Origin: a virus
Strand: one strand, 5' to 3'
IMG/VR virus record: IMGVR_UViG_3300017917_001634
Location: 1 to 23,704 of that record
DNA length: 23,704 nucleotides
Shown: in pieces, positions 22,904 to 23,704 of the stretch
Layout of the letters: every line of letters starts with the position of its first letter
Position numbering within the stretch: position 1 is the first letter of the stretch
Program-made: the position numbers and the translations under genes
Notes under the pieces: model-generated
Databases searched by the model: none
What the model was told of the DNA's origin: nothing
What the model saw: only the letters and a program-made list of their open reading frames with translations

Positions 22904-23704
22904 TTACCATCTAATAGTCCCAGACTGGGTAAACTTGTAGATAAAATATCCACCGACGGTTGTAATTGTAGGAGATCCAGTGGTTGTTGCTGGGCCAGCA
23001 TCGACGGACACTTTTATAATCACAACACCACTACCGCCTGCACCACCGGAGCTGCCTCCCTCAAAAGCGGATGCGCCGCCGCCACCGCCTGTATTAACAG
23101 TTGCATCCCCTCCATTACCAGACGCTTTGCCAGCACCGCCGCCGCCGTTGCCGCCAGCGCCACCAGTAGTAATTGTATATCCGCCGCCACCACCGCCACC
23201 TGCATAATAAGTGTTTGTGCCAGTTATATTTGACTGTAGACCTATACCGCCTGCACCAGCTACAGTACTGCTTACTCTATCAGCACCTTTGGCGCCGGCG
23301 CCACCACCACCAGCACTGGCGTCATTATTTGGGCTAGCCACATTACCACCAGCAAAACCTTGTCCTACCGTGGCATTACCACCAGTATAAGGGCCCGCTC
23401 TGGCAGCACCGCCGCCTGAACCACCTGACAGGTTTGTGGCAGTAACTGCCGGGCCAGCACCTGGACCACCACGCACCGCAGTAACTGTAGTAAAGCCGCT
23501 ACCACTCAATGATGAATTAGTACCAATATTGCCTGGCTGGTTAGTTCCTGTACCGCCTGTTCCACCAGCACCAACTGTTACAGTATAAGTAACACCTGAT
23601 GTCAGTGAAACGGTATTTGCTTGGATTAGGCCACCGGCGCCACCACCACCTCCTCCGCCAACAGAGCCGCCGCCGCCGCCTGCTACAATTAAATAATTTG
23701 CCAC
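22904..23704 (-). CDS. Glycine-rich adhesin, 5' end cut by window edge
   Basis: At least 267 codons; the frame is open to the window edge and the first codon there is GTG, so the true start may lie outside. The chain begins ANYLIVAGGGGGS and consists of alternating Gly-run loops and short strands (GVTYTVTVGAGG, YYAGGGGGGGYTITTGGAGG), ending GGSGVVIIKV and a separate ~35-residue tail (GSPTITTVGGYFIYKFTQSGTIRW). The pattern is that of glycine-rich phage adhesins whose Gly runs can pack as polyglycine-II helices, as in the phage S16 gp38 tip. It probably sits at the fibre end and binds host receptor. Gly codons make this stretch much more GC-rich than its surroundings. Confidence 0.75.
   Translation of the reverse strand: MANYLIVAGGGGGSVGGGGGGGAGGLIQANTVSLTSGVTYTVTVGAGGTGGTGTNQPGNIGTNSSLSGSGFTTVTAVRGGPGAGPAVTATNLSGGSGGGAARAGPYTGGNATVGQGFAGGNVASPNNDASAGGGGAGAKGADRVSSTVAGAGGIGLQSNITGTNTYYAGGGGGGGYTITTGGAGGNGGGGAGKASGNGGDATVNTGGGGGASAFEGGSSGGAGGSGVVIIKVSVDAGPATTTGSPTITTVGGYFIYKFTQSGTIRW

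Noticed and set aside
22757-23233. Plus-strand open frames opposite the glycine-rich gene
   Set aside because: Proline- and cysteine-rich shadows of Gly codons; no start signals or recognisable domains.

Overview
This window looks like part of the genome of an uncultured T4-like tailed phage (myovirus). It is AT-rich apart from a glycine-rich gene, has almost no intergenic space, and carries a T4-type neck, tail, head-completion and packaging gene set. Several gene families here are, as I remember them, typical of aquatic T4-like phages and cyanophages. That is recall; no search was run. No bacterial genes, rRNA, tRNA, insertion sequence or CRISPR array was seen. The host cannot be named from this stretch.

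Layout. Positions 1-4783 (minus strand) hold head and packaging genes: a partial coiled-coil protein, a modular 672-aa protein with an AT-hook, a 198-aa protein with a capsid-targeting-like N-terminus, a gp16-like small terminase, a gp4-like head-completion nuclease and a 125-aa unknown. Positions 4797-11193 (minus) hold the tail: a large gp54-like tube-fold protein, a strong terminator, gp19 tail tube and a very large gp18 sheath. Positions 11305-11959 (plus) hold a frameshifted GIY-YIG homing endonuclease on the opposite strand. Positions 11943-15463 (minus) hold dNMP kinase (T4 gp1-like), gp13 neck protein, a conserved 383-aa unknown and two small probable early genes. Positions 15537-19149 (plus) hold gp14, gp15 and a Nudix hydrolase. 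Positions 19146-23704 (minus) hold a tail-fibre/adhesin cassette: a fibre with a G2-peptidase-like domain, small fibre-associated proteins, a WD40-like propeller, and a glycine-rich adhesin cut by the window edge.

How it fits together. gp13, gp14 and gp15 form the neck and tail-end structure that joins the packaged head to the tail. gp16 belongs to the packaging motor, gp4 finishes heads, gp18/gp19 and the gp54-like protein build the contractile tail, and the last block probably recognises the host surface. The neck trio, contiguous in T4, is split between strands here, with probable early genes between the two parts.

Main points of interest: (1) three near-consensus sigma70 promoters (TTGACA/TTGACC, 17-bp spacer, TATAAT) lie only 6-9 nt before the ATG of dNMP kinase and two small genes, implying leaderless early mRNAs; (2) six genes have a T4-late-like ATAAATA/CTAAATA element at a similar distance (19-27 nt) before the ATG; (3) a 12-bp hairpin covers the gp13 ribosome-binding site, with a late-promoter-like element in its loop, resembling T4 genes silenced on early read-through mRNA; (4) an A8 tract breaks the homing endonuclease from its zinc-finger tail; (5) extra beta-rich modules are inserted in gp13, gp14, gp15 and gp18; (6) head-protein N-termini and motifs suggest prohead-protease processing.
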